Shown in pieces: positions 1 to 9,540 of a stretch of 64,000 nucleotides of DNA (the stretch's first letter is position 1; every line of letters begins with the position of its first letter). The DNA is from Paenisporosarcina sp. FSL H8-0542 (GTDB taxonomy: Bacteria > Bacillota > Bacilli > Bacillales_A > Planococcaceae). The DNA lies in the NCBI RefSeq assembly GCF_038632915.1, contig NZ_CP152050.1:361501-425500 (forward strand), in the 5' to 3' direction. Made by a program: the position numbers and the translations under genes. The notes beneath the pieces were generated by a model. It was not told where the DNA came from. It searched no databases and saw nothing but the letters and a program-made list of their open reading frames with translations.

Positions 1-3000
1 AAGGGTAAAACATTTACAACAGATAGCCCTACAACTCCAAATAATACAATGGCGTATGCTTTTATCAACCCGTATTATGCCGTGACGATGGATGTAAGTA
101 ATTCACCATATTCTGTCGAAGCGAATGTACCAGGTCACTTCAAGGGATATGGGCAAACACCAGTCATTGGTCAAAATAAATTTGGATATCAATCAGGAAC
201 TGTAAAAGATCTCCCAGGTCTTTTCCCGATTCTTTTAGGTGGAGATTTCAATGAGGATAACGTCATCGACATGAAGGATTTGACGGATGAAATCAATGTT
301 TATTATCAATATAAGAACCTAAATACACCTAGTAATCCGGCCAATACGTTAGCCAACAAAACGGCATTCCTTAACAGCAACAGAAATGCTGATATTTATT
401 GGATAAAACCAGGATCTCCCGGTTATGGAATTGATTATAATGACTTCTATTTCATCTTCAAAAACTTTGGTAAACAAAATCAAAATGCGATTGATGCAGG
501 GTTAACGGTTCCAACCGCCCAAATGACGGTGGATCAAGATGTGACCATTACGACTCAGTATGGCGGATCCATCACGTTAAATGCGGGAGACACACTACAA
601 CAAGTCATGAAAAAGCTAAATTTTGCAGGACCAAAACAAAAAACGTTAGAAACGACCATTCCAAAGTTACAAGACTTACAAAATGGTGCGACAGTTTCCG
701 TCATCCCATTTAGCGATGTGTTCGTAGATGATGTGGTATGGAGAAAAGCGATTACAAAAGTTATGCTCGGTTCAACCGATGTAACAAGTGCAGTAAATAT
801 TAAAGAAGCGTATACGTATCGTGACCAAAATGGTGCAACACAGACTATGCCTTCTAAAATTACGTTACCTGGTTCTTTATTCACGACGGCAGCTAATTAC
901 ACAGTTACAGTTAAGGCTGCTGACTATCAAGATGTAACTACTAGCTTTACGGTTTCGGCGGAACAAATTCTGACGCCTACGATTCCTTTGGTTACCGACC
1001 CGCAAAAAGCGCATGTAGGTAAAGATTTAACCTTAACCTTCGAAGATGATGCTAATTGGCGAAATGGGATTGATAAAATCGTAGTTAAGACGTTAAACTA
1101 CCCAGCGGGTGTAACGATCCTTGATAAGACAAATCCAAGTAATATTATTGATTTGACAGATGGCAGTGGTAACAAATATTACGATATAAGCGTACCAGGA
1201 CAAATTACATTTAAGGCAGATTTATTTAAGACGAATGCATCACCTGTTGGTCCTTCTTCGGCAATAAATCCTAGTGGAACGAACTGGTTGCCTCAGTTGT
1301 ATAAGTTTGAAATCAACTCAACAGGTGTAGATAATACGATCTACCCGCTTAAAGCGGTAGGAGTAGATTCAAACGGCAGTGCTGCACAGGCCCTTGGATT
1401 TGGCATTACTTTTGATAGTCAAGGTGGTGCTCCAGTTGACTCAGTAGCGGTTGGGTACAGAGCAGATAGAACAAAGGTTGGTAATGAGCTTATATACAAT
1501 AATATTGGTAACTTCATTAATCCAAGTAGTACAAGACCAGGATATAAATTTATCGGTTGGTTTAAAGATTCAGCAGGTACAAGTTATTGGGCCACAAGTG
1601 AGACTCTAAATGCAGATCAAACTGTCTATGCTAAATGGCAAATGGACTTTACACAAAGCTATTCACCTGTTGATGTAACGAAACCCAATGGTATCAAGTT
1701 CGACAGTACAAGTGGAGCTAACGGAACTGGTTGGGTGCTTGGTGAAGGAGATCTTAAAATCAACATTCCAGATTATGCAACTAACATTCCTTGGTTAACA
1801 AATAAGGATAAAATTGCTAAAATCGATGCAACTTATTATAAAATCAAGAGTGATGGAACAACGGAAGATAAACCTACAACTTATACGTTAGATCCAAGCA
1901 CATATGAAATGTCAACTAACGATAGAATTGGAACGCTTTCATTTACGACAGCGACTGAAAGTTATGCTACTGGACATCCAAATGAAAAGTTTGCTTTTAG
2001 TGAAGCACCAAGTATATCGAATGGACAAATTAAAGGTTACAAGTTAATAGTGACAGCAACAACTGGTGAAACGATTGAGATTCCGGATGTTAAACTAGGT
2101 TACAGAAGCCACATTGACTTAAACGGCGGAACGTTAAAGAATTCAAATGATTTATATTTGGCTGATGTATTAATCAATGGAAAAGCTACTTCACCTAATA
2201 TGCAAACAGCTGGTTCTCATGTAACTAATGGACTATTATCGCTAAGCGATAAACTCTATTTGGACCGTGAAAACTCAAGTGATAAGGTTGTTGATTTTTC
2301 AAAAAATGGTAGCTTAACAGATAATGCAACTTACTATTTAGGTTGGATTAAAACTCCTCCTACCGTTTTGAAAGATACAGTTGGAAACATTGTAGGTAGT
2401 GATATTACTTTAACATTTACGGATGATGGAACATGGAAAAATAATATCAAACAAGTGAAGATTGGTTCAAAAGAATTAGTTTTAGATAAGGATTATACGA
2501 TTACAAATAGCTCCATTACGCTAAACCATGACTTATTTACAGCAGGACAAAAGGTCAATGTGATGATTGTTTCTGAAGGTTATGCGGATGCAATCGTTAC
2601 GGATCAGGTTATAGGATATAAAGTAACATTTGAATCAAATAGCGGAGATCCTGTACCGTCTCAAATCGTAGATCGAAGTGCAACGAAGCCGATCGATCCA
2701 ACAAAAGTCGGCTATAAGTTCTACGATTGGTATACAGATCAAAATTTAACAATACCATATGATTTTGCAAGCATTGTGACAAAACCAATTACGCTTTATG
2801 CTAAATATGCTTTAGTAGGTTCTCTTGTACTAACAGATACTACAGATAACGCTCTTGGAAACGATATTACACTTGAATTCATTGATTCTGAGTGGGCAAA
2901 TTCTATTTCGAGAATTAAGGTTGGTGCAGTTACTGTAGATGGAACGAAATTCAAAGTAGATATGGCTGCACATACGATTACATTGGATAAGAGTGTCTTC

Positions 3001-4440
3001 ACAAAAACTGGAGAATTCACTATCAATATTAGCGCAACTGATTATGCAGATGTAACCGTAACCCAAAAAGTAGTGAATGGATATAATGTGCATTTCGAAG
3101 TGAAAGATAATGCTCCATTTGAAGTAAAAGACCAAATTGTAGCACGCAGAATAACAGCACCGACTGTTTATGGTTATGATTTAGCTTGGTTCGCAGATGA
3201 AGCATATACAATTCCTTGGGATTTCACGAGCTCGATCTATTCTGCAAAAACACTTTATGGAAAATGGTCACCTACTAAATTCACTGTTATTTTTGATGGT
3301 CAAGATGGTGGCTTAGTACAGACTAAGACAGCAGAATATAATACAACAATCACAGCGCCTACAGCGACAACAAGACCTGGTTATACTTTTGTTGGTTGGT
3401 ATAAGGATGCTGCAGGGCAAACTGCTTGGAATTTTGCGACAGATAAAGTAAGAGAAAACACCGTTCTTTATGCGAAATGGAGTATCAACTCGTATGCAGT
3501 ATCATTCGATAGCCAGGGTGGAAGTGCAGTAGATTCTAAAACAGCAATCTTTAATACTACTGTTGGAGAACCAACAGCACCAACAAGAAAAGGATACACA
3601 TTTGCTGGTTGGTATAAAGATGCTGCAGGTCAAGTAGCATGGAATTTTGCAACAGATAAAGTGACAGGTAATGTAACGCTTTACGCAAAATGGTTACTAA
3701 ATAGTCCAGTTATTAATCCAATCGATGACAATGATACAAAGATTTCAGGAACGACTGTAGCAAATACAACGATCACTGTAAAAATCGGTAGTGTTGTCAT
3801 TGCAACAGGAAAAGCTGATTCTAATGGGAAATTTAGTATCAAGATTAAACAACTAAAAGCAGGTACAGAGTTATCTGTATATGCTATAGATAAAACTGGA
3901 ATTCAAAGTGCGGATACAAAAGTCAAAGTTTTAGATCGTAAAGCACCAAATAATCCGAGTGTCAACAAGGTTGATAATAATGATACAGTTGTAACTGGTA
4001 AGGCAGAATCTGGAGCTATGGTTACAGTTAAAAGTGGTAAGACAGTAATAGGAACTGCAAAAGCAACTTCTAAAGGAGCTTTCTCAACAAAAATAGCTGT
4101 TCAAAAAGCAGGCACAAAGTTAGTAATCACAGCTAAAGATAGTGCTGGAAATGTGAGTACAAGTGTGACAATAACTGTTTCAGATGTTGTTGCACCAAGC
4201 AAGCCAACGGTTAATAAAGTAGATGATAACGATACAAAGGTAACAGGAAAAGCTGAAGCGAACTCAACTGTTAATGTGAAAGTAGGAAGTAAATCTCTTG
4301 GCGCAGCTACTGCTGATTCAAAAGGGAACTATTCAGTTAAGATAAAAGTACAGAAAAAAGGAACTACAATTACTGTAACTGCAAAGGATAAGGCAGGAAA
4401 TAGTAGTCAAGCGGCAACGTTCAAGGTTGTAAAACATTAA
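1..4440 (+). CDS. Partial large secreted repeat protein (dockerin-like, DUF1533, InlB-type and Ig-like repeats)
   Basis: The reading frame is open from base 1, so the start lies upstream of the window; the first internal ATG is at base 49. Counting from base 1, a dockerin-like module spans about residues 80-160: the first calcium loop is canonical (GDFNEDNVIDMKD) and the second is interrupted by an insertion. DUF1533-like blocks follow (DDANWRNGIDK, DDGTWKNNIKQ). Several InlB-type (Listeria-Bacteroides) repeats end in the typical LYAKW signature, the best at about 1093-1160 and 1163-1232. Three Ig-like repeats starting with a DDNDTK or DNNDT motif fill the C-terminus. There is no LPXTG motif, SLH domain or C-terminal membrane segment, so I infer a secreted protein, perhaps held through the dockerin-like module. 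The PGHFKG...GDFNED arrangement echoes the end of the protease gene at 5169, suggesting related architecture; the missing N-terminus could itself be enzymatic. Confidence 0.85.
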   Translation, partial: KGKTFTTDSPTTPNNTMAYAFINPYYAVTMDVSNSPYSVEANVPGHFKGYGQTPVIGQNKFGYQSGTVKDLPGLFPILLGGDFNEDNVIDMKDLTDEINVYYQYKNLNTPSNPANTLANKTAFLNSNRNADIYWIKPGSPGYGIDYNDFYFIFKNFGKQNQNAIDAGLTVPTAQMTVDQDVTITTQYGGSITLNAGDTLQQVMKKLNFAGPKQKTLETTIPKLQDLQNGATVSVIPFSDVFVDDVVWRKAITKVMLGSTDVTSAVNIKEAYTYRDQNGATQTMPSKITLPGSLFTTAANYTVTVKAADYQDVTTSFTVSAEQILTPTIPLVTDPQKAHVGKDLTLTFEDDANWRNGIDKIVVKTLNYPAGVTILDKTNPSNIIDLTDGSGNKYYDISVPGQITFKADLFKTNASPVGPSSAINPSGTNWLPQLYKFEINSTGVDNTIYPLKAVGVDSNGSAAQALGFGITFDSQGGAPVDSVAVGYRADRTKVGNELIYNNIGNFINPSSTRPGYKFIGWFKDSAGTSYWATSETLNADQTVYAKWQMDFTQSYSPVDVTKPNGIKFDSTSGANGTGWVLGEGDLKINIPDYATNIPWLTNKDKIAKIDATYYKIKSDGTTEDKPTTYTLDPSTYEMSTNDRIGTLSFTTATESYATGHPNEKFAFSEAPSISNGQIKGYKLIVTATTGETIEIPDVKLGYRSHIDLNGGTLKNSNDLYLADVLINGKATSPNMQTAGSHVTNGLLSLSDKLYLDRENSSDKVVDFSKNGSLTDNATYYLGWIKTPPTVLKDTVGNIVGSDITLTFTDDGTWKNNIKQVKIGSKELVLDKDYTITNSSITLNHDLFTAGQKVNVMIVSEGYADAIVTDQVIGYKVTFESNSGDPVPSQIVDRSATKPIDPTKVGYKFYDWYTDQNLTIPYDFASIVTKPITLYAKYALVGSLVLTDTTDNALGNDITLEFIDSEWANSISRIKVGAVTVDGTKFKVDMAAHTITLDKSVFTKTGEFTINISATDYADVTVTQKVVNGYNVHFEVKDNAPFEVKDQIVARRITAPTVYGYDLAWFADEAYTIPWDFTSSIYSAKTLYGKWSPTKFTVIFDGQDGGLVQTKTAEYNTTITAPTATTRPGYTFVGWYKDAAGQTAWNFATDKVRENTVLYAKWSINSYAVSFDSQGGSAVDSKTAIFNTTVGEPTAPTRKGYTFAGWYKDAAGQVAWNFATDKVTGNVTLYAKWLLNSPVINPIDDNDTKISGTTVANTTITVKIGSVVIATGKADSNGKFSIKIKQLKAGTELSVYAIDKTGIQSADTKVKVLDRKAPNNPSVNKVDNNDTVVTGKAESGAMVTVKSGKTVIGTAKATSKGAFSTKIAVQKAGTKLVITAKDSAGNVSTSVTITVSDVVAPSKPTVNKVDDNDTKVTGKAEANSTVNVKVGSKSLGAATADSKGNYSVKIKVQKKGTTITVTAKDKAGNSSQAATFKVVKH

Positions 4441-4450
4441 ATCTAATGAA

Positions 4451-4480
4451 AAAGTCAAGGGTTAATCCCTTGGCTTTTCA
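4451..4480 (+). terminator. Rho-independent terminator of the large surface gene
   Basis: The hairpin AAGTCAAGGG / CCCTTGGCTT with a 5-nt loop is followed by TTTTCATTG and sits 10 nt after the stop codon. Confidence 0.8.
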
Positions 4481-4542
4481 TTGTAGACAAAAAATAAAGA
4501 AGCATTATTAAAAAACCCTTAATAGTCCACAAAATTTTACTA

Positions 4543-4710
4543 CCACATACATTTCAAGGCTCTCATCGATTCTTCTATCGGATCTACAATATAACTCTGT
4601 TGTATTTTGTGAAGTGGAATAAGGTGATGGACATGAATAAAATCTTTCCCTAGTTCTCCATATGTGTTTTCAAAATTCAAATCACAAACTTGGTAAAGGA
4701 ACATTTTCAG
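4543..4710 (-). pseudogene. HNH endonuclease remnant (McrA-like)
   Basis: On the minus strand the frame reads a fragment with YGELGKDFIHVHHLIPLHKI and then YIVDPIEE. This is the characteristic core of HNH restriction-type endonucleases, where the HH pair is catalytic and a following CPNCH-type zinc knuckle is expected. The knuckle is absent: the frame stops at 4540 after a few unrelated residues. Upstream, the ORF degenerates into a hydrophobic stretch with no ribosome binding site. I read it as the decayed tail of a defence or mobile-element nuclease. It lies in the otherwise non-coding 4441-5168 gap between two large surface-protein genes. Confidence 0.7.
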
Positions 4711-4859
4711 TGAAATTATCAAAAGTAAGTAAAGTAATAATAAAAAAACATTACAAGAAATTGATAAAGCTGGAAATAAAAGCAATGAAGTAAACCGTTA
4801 TGTAACAATTAGGGTGGGGGTAGGTGGTTCAAATCCCTCACAGGTCATCATATCTGGAA

Positions 4860-4899
4860 GGCTGAAATTCTTGATCTATCAAGGGTTTCAGCCTTTCTT
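4860..4899 (+). terminator. Orphan terminator-like hairpin
   Basis: The stem GGCTGAAA / TTTCAGCC with an irregular loop is followed by TTTCTT. No intact gene precedes it on the plus strand; just upstream is a tRNA 3'-end-like string (see findings). The rest of the gap, 4900-5168, holds only a 74-residue frame with no recognisable family. Confidence 0.5.
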
Positions 4900-5168
4900 C
4901 ATGCCCGGTGCATGGTACCATTTCTATACGCAAAAGATGAATGATTAAATAAAAAGTTGTGGAGTAGTGCTTTTGTTTTATTCTGGTATAGAACCAATAA
5001 CAGCAAAATATACATCCTATGCTCAATTTTCTGAAAAGTATAAATATGGGATGATGAAAGACAGAATCGAGTTAACTAGTTTCATGGATTCTTCTTTAAA
5101 AGACTTGTTTGTAAAAAATATAAGTAAAGCTAGAAAAAAACAATTACAAAAGGACAAGGGGATGCGGT

Positions 5169-8100
5169 ATGAAGAGGAAAAAAATCAATAAGGTTCTTAC
5201 AGGAACGTTAGCTGTTGGCATGTTATTATCTCAAGGTGCTCCATATAACGTATTGGCGAAAAGCCCGTTTGAGCTGAATCCAGTTGAAAATGCGGAAGAG
5301 ATCTTAGCGAGCCTGTCTGTAGAACAAAGAAAGGCATTAGAGCAATTAGAAACAAATACAACCTTTATCATTTCACCGGATATTGATGCGAATAGCACTG
5401 AATTAGTCAAAGTCATAGTCGAATTTGAACAGGCGCCGGCGAAAATTGAAGTGATGAAACAAGCAGCGAAAGGAAAGAAACTATCTTCTGCTGATGCGAA
5501 TGAGAAAGTGGAAAAAGCTCACAAAGATTTTAAACAGCATGTGCAATCATTGAAAGTGCAGAAGAACTTGACCGAATACAAAGTGGAAGATGTAAACATT
5601 ACAAGAGAGTATAAAAAAGCCATCAACGGTGTAGCGATGACACTGCCTGGTGTGGCAGTTAATGATTTGCTGCAATCCGGTGTAGTTAAACATGTCTTTA
5701 AAGATTACGAGGTAAAAGTGGATCCCTCGGTAGAAACGAAAGTAGCCATAGATCCTAAAATGGCGGATAGTATTCCGCAAATTGGCGTGGACAAGCTTCA
5801 TGCCGAGAATATTAAGGGGAAAGGCATTAAAGTCGGTGTGCTGGATACAGGGATTGACTACAATCATCCAGACTTAAAAGATGTTTATAAGGGCGGATAT
5901 GATTTTGTAGATGATGATGCAGATCCGATGGAAACAACCTATCAGGATTGGATCGATGCTGGCGAGCCAGTATTTCCGGGTCGTGTGTATTACACGAATC
6001 ATGGAACGCATGTCGCAGGGACGATTGCAGCCCAACAGAAAAACGTTGTGGATTACGCTGTAAAAGGGGTAGCACCGGAAGTAGATTTATATGCTTATCG
6101 AGTATTGGGAGTTTGGGGTGGAGGAGATACTGCGGGAATCCTTGCTGGAATCGATCAAGCGATTACAGATGGCATGGACGTCATCAATATGTCGCTCGGC
6201 GCCGCGACGAACAATCCTTTATATCCCACTTCTGTTGCAGTAAATAATGCCATGCTTTCAGGTGTGGTAACCGTCGTTGCTGCAGGTAACGCCGGACCGA
6301 ACGAAAAAACGCTTGGTTCTCCAGGTGCAGCGGCTCTCGGTATTTCAGTAGGGGCAAGCGATGTTTCCATGACCATTCCTACATTTAGTGGAAGCGTTTT
6401 CACTAATGAAAATGATAATTTGCAACGTCTCGGCGATGACCTTTCTCCTCAACTAGAAGATTCAAAACGTCTTGGCAAAGATTTTTCTCCTAAAATAGAA
6501 GATAAGAGGAAGGGCTTGTCTCACCAATTAGAAGATTTGCAACTTCTGGGCAAAGACTTTTCCGACCAATTAGAAGATTTACAAGGACAATCTTTACCAA
6601 TTGTATTTGCGGGACTTGGTAAAGCAACTGATTTTGCCGGGAAAGATGTCAGCGGGAAAATTGCGTTGATTCAGCGCGGGGAAATTGCATTTGATGAAAA
6701 AATCAAAAACGCCAAAAACGCTGGGGCTAAATCAGTGATTGTGTATAACAATGTCGACGGGCAAATACCTTCCTACTTGGGCGAGGTCGTCGGTTTAATC
6801 CCTTCTTTCCGTCTGTCAAAAGCAGATGGTGAGCGGTTAAAGGAGCTAGAAGAAGGTTCTTTCACATTTGAAACGTTAAGTAATACAAAAACAGAAGGCG
6901 ATCATTTAGCAGATTTCAGTTCACGCGGGCCGGTAGAAGGAAATTATGATATCAAGCCGGATGTAGTCGCTCCAGGTGTGTCCATATTCTCCACGACACC
7001 GGAATTCATCAATGATCCACAGGATGGCATGAATTACGAGAATGCCTACGTACGTATGTCGGGGACATCGATGGCCTCGCCACATGTGGCAGGTGCAGCC
7101 GCATTGATTTTACAGGAGCATCCGGAATACACGCCTTTCGATGTGAAGTCGGCACTCATGAATACTTCGGATGATTTACAAGGGGATAATTCTGTATACG
7201 AAGTGGGCGCAGGACGAATCGATGCCTATCAAGCGGTTCATACAGATACCTCCATCAAAGTATGGGATAAGACACAAAATATCGAAAATGGAAACGTCGT
7301 AGAAATTGATGAACTAACAGGCTCCATTGTATTCGGCAGATATTATAAAAAAGGTAATGAACCAATTGAAGCAAGCAAAAAGGTGACGGTTCAAAACAGC
7401 AGCGAAGAAGAAAAATCTTTTACACTAGAAGTGGAGTATCACGGTGAGCGCAAAGGTATTCAAGATGCTGTGAATAACGGTGTTACAGTGGATGTACCTT
7501 CATCGATTACAGTGGGAGGCGGCCAAGTAAAGGAGCTCCAGCCAAAAATAACGATTCCAACCAGCGCTGCGTCAGGAAGATATGAAGGGTATATTCATGC
7601 GACCAATACCAACAATCCAGACGAAACCTATCAAATTCCATTTGCTGTGATGGTGACGGAAAAGGGAATTGCTTATCTCAAAACGACTAGACCATCCGTG
7701 ACAAATATGAATCCTAACTGGCTAAATCATGACCCAATCATTCATGGCATCATGAAGTTGAATAGCCCAATGAAAACCATGGATGTGCTTGTAAAAGACA
7801 GTGAAACAGGAAAAGCTGTAGGGTTCCTAGGAACAGCGAATATGAGTAAATTACTAGTAGACGTAGATACATTTCTTGTGGGTGCGTTCGCCGGTTCGGT
7901 CTATCCATTTACAAATGATCCTTCCAAGCCGATCAGTGATTATGCTGTAAAGCTTCCAGCAGGCGATTATATACTGGAAACAATTGCACACGATGAGGAA
8001 GGTGGATCATATGTTACACACAATCCGCTTATCGTGGACAACACAGTACCAGAAGTGAACATGAATATAAAACCGGGTGTAATCGAAGTTAATGATTCGA

Positions 8101-9434
8101 TGTATACAGTAGAAGATGGCCAAAAAGCAGTATGGCTACATGGAACAGCTAAGGATGCGACAGTGGATCTATTACAGTCTAAAGGATTGGACTTCGATCA
8201 ATCGACCAACACGATGGCTTACTATGCAAACGATACACAAATAAGCGGGTATTTACCGGTTGAAGCAAATGGAGAGGTGAAAGTCGGAATTGAACCGAGT
8301 GATATTGCAAGACAACCTTTAAGTTTGAATTTGAGAACGTGGGATATTGCAACGGTAGATGATACACAAATGTATACCTTCTTGAAAGAAGGGACGGAAT
8401 ATACGACTTCTAGTTATGATAAGACCAGTATAAAAGTCGGCGATAATGTTACGATGACACTCAGCCTTAATAATGTGAAGCAGCTTGTATCCGGAGAATT
8501 TAATCTACAGGTCCACAATATATTCAAGTTTGCGAATGTAAAGCTGAACAATTCAGTAAAAAAATATGCCAAGGAAAAAGGCTTACAGGTATCACTCCAT
8601 GAGCCTGTCGTGAAGGAAAGCTCTTCCTGGAATAGTTTGAAAATCGGTGCTTCCATTACTGGAAATGCATACAGAGGTCTGGATGGAGATATGCCATTCC
8701 TCGATGTAACTTTTAAAGTAGTGAATGATGAATACTACAATTATACACCTGGATTTTTGGTACAGAAGTCTTCTTATAAAAAATCGGGACAAACAACAGA
8801 CACGGCCATTCCTTATTACTACAGTGAATACTTTACGATAATTTCTAAACATACACAGGTATATGGAAACATTACGCCAGAAGCATTTTATATATCTGCA
8901 GGACCAGGGCAAGGAGAATATTTGAAAAAGGCGGATTATTCGAAAATAGGTGCACAAGTATATGCTCTCTCCAGAAGCGGTAAAAAATATCCAGGAACAA
9001 TTAATAATAAAGGAGCTTACACAATCAATGATATCCCGGCTAGCGATCAAGAATATTCGGTTGTTGTCGAGATTCCGGGGCATCTCAAAGCAATTCAGAA
9101 GTTCATTCCTGGATATAATGAAAAAGGTGAGTTACGTGGGCAAGCTATAAGAATTACTCAGAGAAATCTTGCAGGGGATTTGAATGGTGACAAAATGATT
9201 GATATCCTCGATATCCAGAGTGTCGTCGATGCATACGGTATGAAGGATTCATCTATTGTGCCGCAAGATATCAATCAAGATGGTGTGGTAGACGAAGCGG
9301 ATGTTCGTTTGATTGAGAAAAACTTCTTAACGAAGGGACCTGACGCACCTGCCAACAAACAGCCGAAAGAAATGATTGGCAAGAAAGGGCTGGAATACTT
9401 CCTGCGTCTTATCGGTCTTGAGCCGAAACAATAA
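5169..9434 (+). CDS. vpr: Vpr-type secreted subtilisin-like serine protease with cohesin-like and dockerin modules
   Basis: A 1421-residue extracellular S8 peptidase. The start follows an AAGGGG ribosome site. Order: signal peptide (1-31, ending near VLAKS); I9-type inhibitory propeptide (about 60-185); catalytic domain with Asp226 (VLDTGID), His278 (NHGTHVAG), Asn374 (AAGNAGPN) and Ser634 (GTSMASPHVAG); a PA domain (about 475-575) inserted between Asn and Ser, as usual in Vpr/C5a-peptidase-like enzymes; Fn3-like domain (about 715-835). A cohesin-like beta domain follows (about 1084-1195, KVGDNVTMTLSLNNV ... GDMPFLDVTFKV), then a carboxypeptidase-regulatory-like domain (about 1236-1320) and a dockerin with two calcium loops (GDLNGDKMIDILD; QDINQDGVVDEAD; 1336-1394). 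B. subtilis Vpr is about 800 residues, so the tail is an elaboration. The catalytic triad is complete, so activity is expected. A degenerate repeat tract lies before the PA domain. Confidence 0.93.
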   Translation: MKRKKINKVLTGTLAVGMLLSQGAPYNVLAKSPFELNPVENAEEILASLSVEQRKALEQLETNTTFIISPDIDANSTELVKVIVEFEQAPAKIEVMKQAAKGKKLSSADANEKVEKAHKDFKQHVQSLKVQKNLTEYKVEDVNITREYKKAINGVAMTLPGVAVNDLLQSGVVKHVFKDYEVKVDPSVETKVAIDPKMADSIPQIGVDKLHAENIKGKGIKVGVLDTGIDYNHPDLKDVYKGGYDFVDDDADPMETTYQDWIDAGEPVFPGRVYYTNHGTHVAGTIAAQQKNVVDYAVKGVAPEVDLYAYRVLGVWGGGDTAGILAGIDQAITDGMDVINMSLGAATNNPLYPTSVAVNNAMLSGVVTVVAAGNAGPNEKTLGSPGAAALGISVGASDVSMTIPTFSGSVFTNENDNLQRLGDDLSPQLEDSKRLGKDFSPKIEDKRKGLSHQLEDLQLLGKDFSDQLEDLQGQSLPIVFAGLGKATDFAGKDVSGKIALIQRGEIAFDEKIKNAKNAGAKSVIVYNNVDGQIPSYLGEVVGLIPSFRLSKADGERLKELEEGSFTFETLSNTKTEGDHLADFSSRGPVEGNYDIKPDVVAPGVSIFSTTPEFINDPQDGMNYENAYVRMSGTSMASPHVAGAAALILQEHPEYTPFDVKSALMNTSDDLQGDNSVYEVGAGRIDAYQAVHTDTSIKVWDKTQNIENGNVVEIDELTGSIVFGRYYKKGNEPIEASKKVTVQNSSEEEKSFTLEVEYHGERKGIQDAVNNGVTVDVPSSITVGGGQVKELQPKITIPTSAASGRYEGYIHATNTNNPDETYQIPFAVMVTEKGIAYLKTTRPSVTNMNPNWLNHDPIIHGIMKLNSPMKTMDVLVKDSETGKAVGFLGTANMSKLLVDVDTFLVGAFAGSVYPFTNDPSKPISDYAVKLPAGDYILETIAHDEEGGSYVTHNPLIVDNTVPEVNMNIKPGVIEVNDSMYTVEDGQKAVWLHGTAKDATVDLLQSKGLDFDQSTNTMAYYANDTQISGYLPVEANGEVKVGIEPSDIARQPLSLNLRTWDIATVDDTQMYTFLKEGTEYTTSSYDKTSIKVGDNVTMTLSLNNVKQLVSGEFNLQVHNIFKFANVKLNNSVKKYAKEKGLQVSLHEPVVKESSSWNSLKIGASITGNAYRGLDGDMPFLDVTFKVVNDEYYNYTPGFLVQKSSYKKSGQTTDTAIPYYYSEYFTIISKHTQVYGNITPEAFYISAGPGQGEYLKKADYSKIGAQVYALSRSGKKYPGTINNKGAYTINDIPASDQEYSVVVEIPGHLKAIQKFIPGYNEKGELRGQAIRITQRNLAGDLNGDKMIDILDIQSVVDAYGMKDSSIVPQDINQDGVVDEADVRLIEKNFLTKGPDAPANKQPKEMIGKKGLEYFLRLIGLEPKQ
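6420..6590 (+). repeat. Degenerate in-frame repeat tract inside the protease
   Basis: Residues about 418-474 contain four copies of a 10-15 residue unit related to LGKDFSPQLEDLQ: RLGDDLSPQLED, RLGKDFSPKIED, a shortened KGLSHQLED, and LLGKDFSDQLED. DNA-level similarity between copies (GGCAAAGA, TTAGAAGAT) shows duplication within the gene. The tract is highly charged and sits just before the PA domain. Confidence 0.8.
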
Positions 9435-9450
9435 CAAGGGATGTTGATAG

Positions 9451-9486
9451 AAGGGGAGGAATGCGAAAGCATTTCTCCCCTTTTTA
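9451..9486 (+). terminator. Rho-independent terminator of vpr
   Basis: The stem AAGGGGAGGAATGC / GCATTTCTCCCCTT with loop GAAA runs into a T tract. The next gene converges from the right. Confidence 0.85.
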
Positions 9487-9540
9487 CTATATGGGCTAAT
9501 CGTTTCAGTGTTTGGCATTTACCGAGTTAACCTATTGCCA

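Noticed and set aside
4820-4850. tRNA gene
   Set aside because: Only a T-arm-like string is present, its stem has a mismatch, no acceptor partner or other arms are found, and the end is not CCA.
4967-5191. 74-residue plus-strand ORF overlapping the start of vpr
   Set aside because: No recognisable domain; vpr has its own ribosome site within it. It may be a remnant but cannot be supported.
8592-9083. 163-residue antisense ORF in vpr
   Set aside because: Shadow frame of a long gene, with aberrant composition and no ribosome site.
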